In this document: positions 6,487-6,729 of the stretch, piece after piece | Position numbering within the stretch: position 1 is the stretch's first letter | Layout of the letters: each line of letters begins with the position of its first letter | Assembly: GCA_023435505.1 (NCBI GenBank) | Contig: JAEYRR010000213.1 | Span: 1 to 6,729 of the forward strand | DNA from: Bacillota bacterium | GTDB lineage: Bacteria > Bacillota > Clostridia > Lachnospirales > Lachnospiraceae | Length of the DNA: 6,729 nucleotides | Direction of reading: 5' to 3' | The notes under the pieces: generated by a model | Told to the model about the DNA's origin: nothing | Database searches by the model: none | What the model saw: only the letters and a program-made list of their open reading frames with translations | Translations under genes and position numbers: made by a program

Positions 6487-6729
6487 ATGATAGTTTTTAA
6501 TTCAGATCTAGATAATACAATTATATATTCCTATAAGCGTGATATTGGTACGCCAAAGAGATGTGTAGAGGTTTCTCAAAATCGGGAGTTGTCCTATATT
6601 ACAGAAAAAACTTATGAGCTCCTTAGGCAGGTGAAGAAAAAAATTGTATTTGTACCGACCACAACGCGTACTATAAAACAGTACAAACGGATTGATCTTG
6701 GTATAGGGATACCGGAGTATGCCTTGGTA
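6487..6729 (+). CDS. HAD-superfamily phosphatase-like protein of Ter biosynthetic module, N-terminal part
   Basis: 81 codons are visible from the ATG at 6487; the gene is cut by the right window edge. No alternative start lies upstream in this frame before the ribosome binding sites. HAD motif I is clear: a hydrophobic strand IVFNS followed by DLDNT (nucleophile Asp7, acid/base Asp9). Motif II is the strand KKIVFVP followed by TTTRT (residues 51-62), with Thr58 or Thr59 at the phosphate-binding position. The following KQYKRIDLG resembles HAD proteins of the sucrose-phosphatase or Cof-like type found beside terD genes. These are predicted to remove phosphate from a sugar- or nucleotide-like intermediate, together with the C-C lyase, ATP-grasp and phosphoribosyltransferase enzymes. 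It follows the terD genes on the same strand, but after a terminator-like hairpin, so it may begin a second unit. The substrate is unknown and the cap domain is not visible. Confidence 0.85.
   Translation, partial: MIVFNSDLDNTIIYSYKRDIGTPKRCVEVSQNRELSYITEKTYELLRQVKKKIVFVPTTTRTIKQYKRIDLGIGIPEYALV

Overview
The window is one end of a Ter (TerD/TelA-type) stress-response island from a low-GC Gram-positive bacterium, most likely a clostridium of the Lachnospiraceae kind. This rests on an A+T-rich sequence, strong GGAGG-type ribosome binding sites before almost every gene, very tight gene packing, and the gene set: a YceG-like protein, TelA/YceH and several TerD proteins, as in the Bacillus yce operon. 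The host is inferred from style and gene content and is not proven.

Layout. Positions 1-226 hold the start of a leftward gene for a citrate-lyase-like C-C lyase (HpcH/HpaI aldolase family), cut by the window edge. Positions 227-541 are a divergent, A+T-rich control region with candidate promoters in both directions, short AGGT units about one helical turn apart, and small palindromes. From 542 to 6376 six genes run rightward with gaps of only 2 to 27 bases: a small rhomboid protease, a 758-residue YceG-like protein, a TelA/KlaA-family protein, and three tandem TerD paralogues. A hairpin with a T-rich tail follows the third TerD gene at 6408-6446. A HAD-family phosphatase-like gene then begins at 6487 and runs off the right edge.

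How the genes may work together. Published comparative genomics of Ter systems (Anantharaman, Iyer and Aravind, recalled from memory) proposes two parts. One is a calcium-binding TerD plus TelA module at the membrane or cytoplasm. The other is a biosynthetic module of C-C lyase, HAD phosphatase, ATP-grasp and phosphoribosyltransferase enzymes, predicted to make a nucleoside-like metabolite. This window shows pieces of both parts around a shared control region. The membrane component here is a rhomboid protease as first gene of the operon; no TerC gene is visible. The YceG-like protein is long and appears to contain three copies of a Rossmann-like strand-helix-strand unit. These two points, with the control region, are the most unusual parts of the window.
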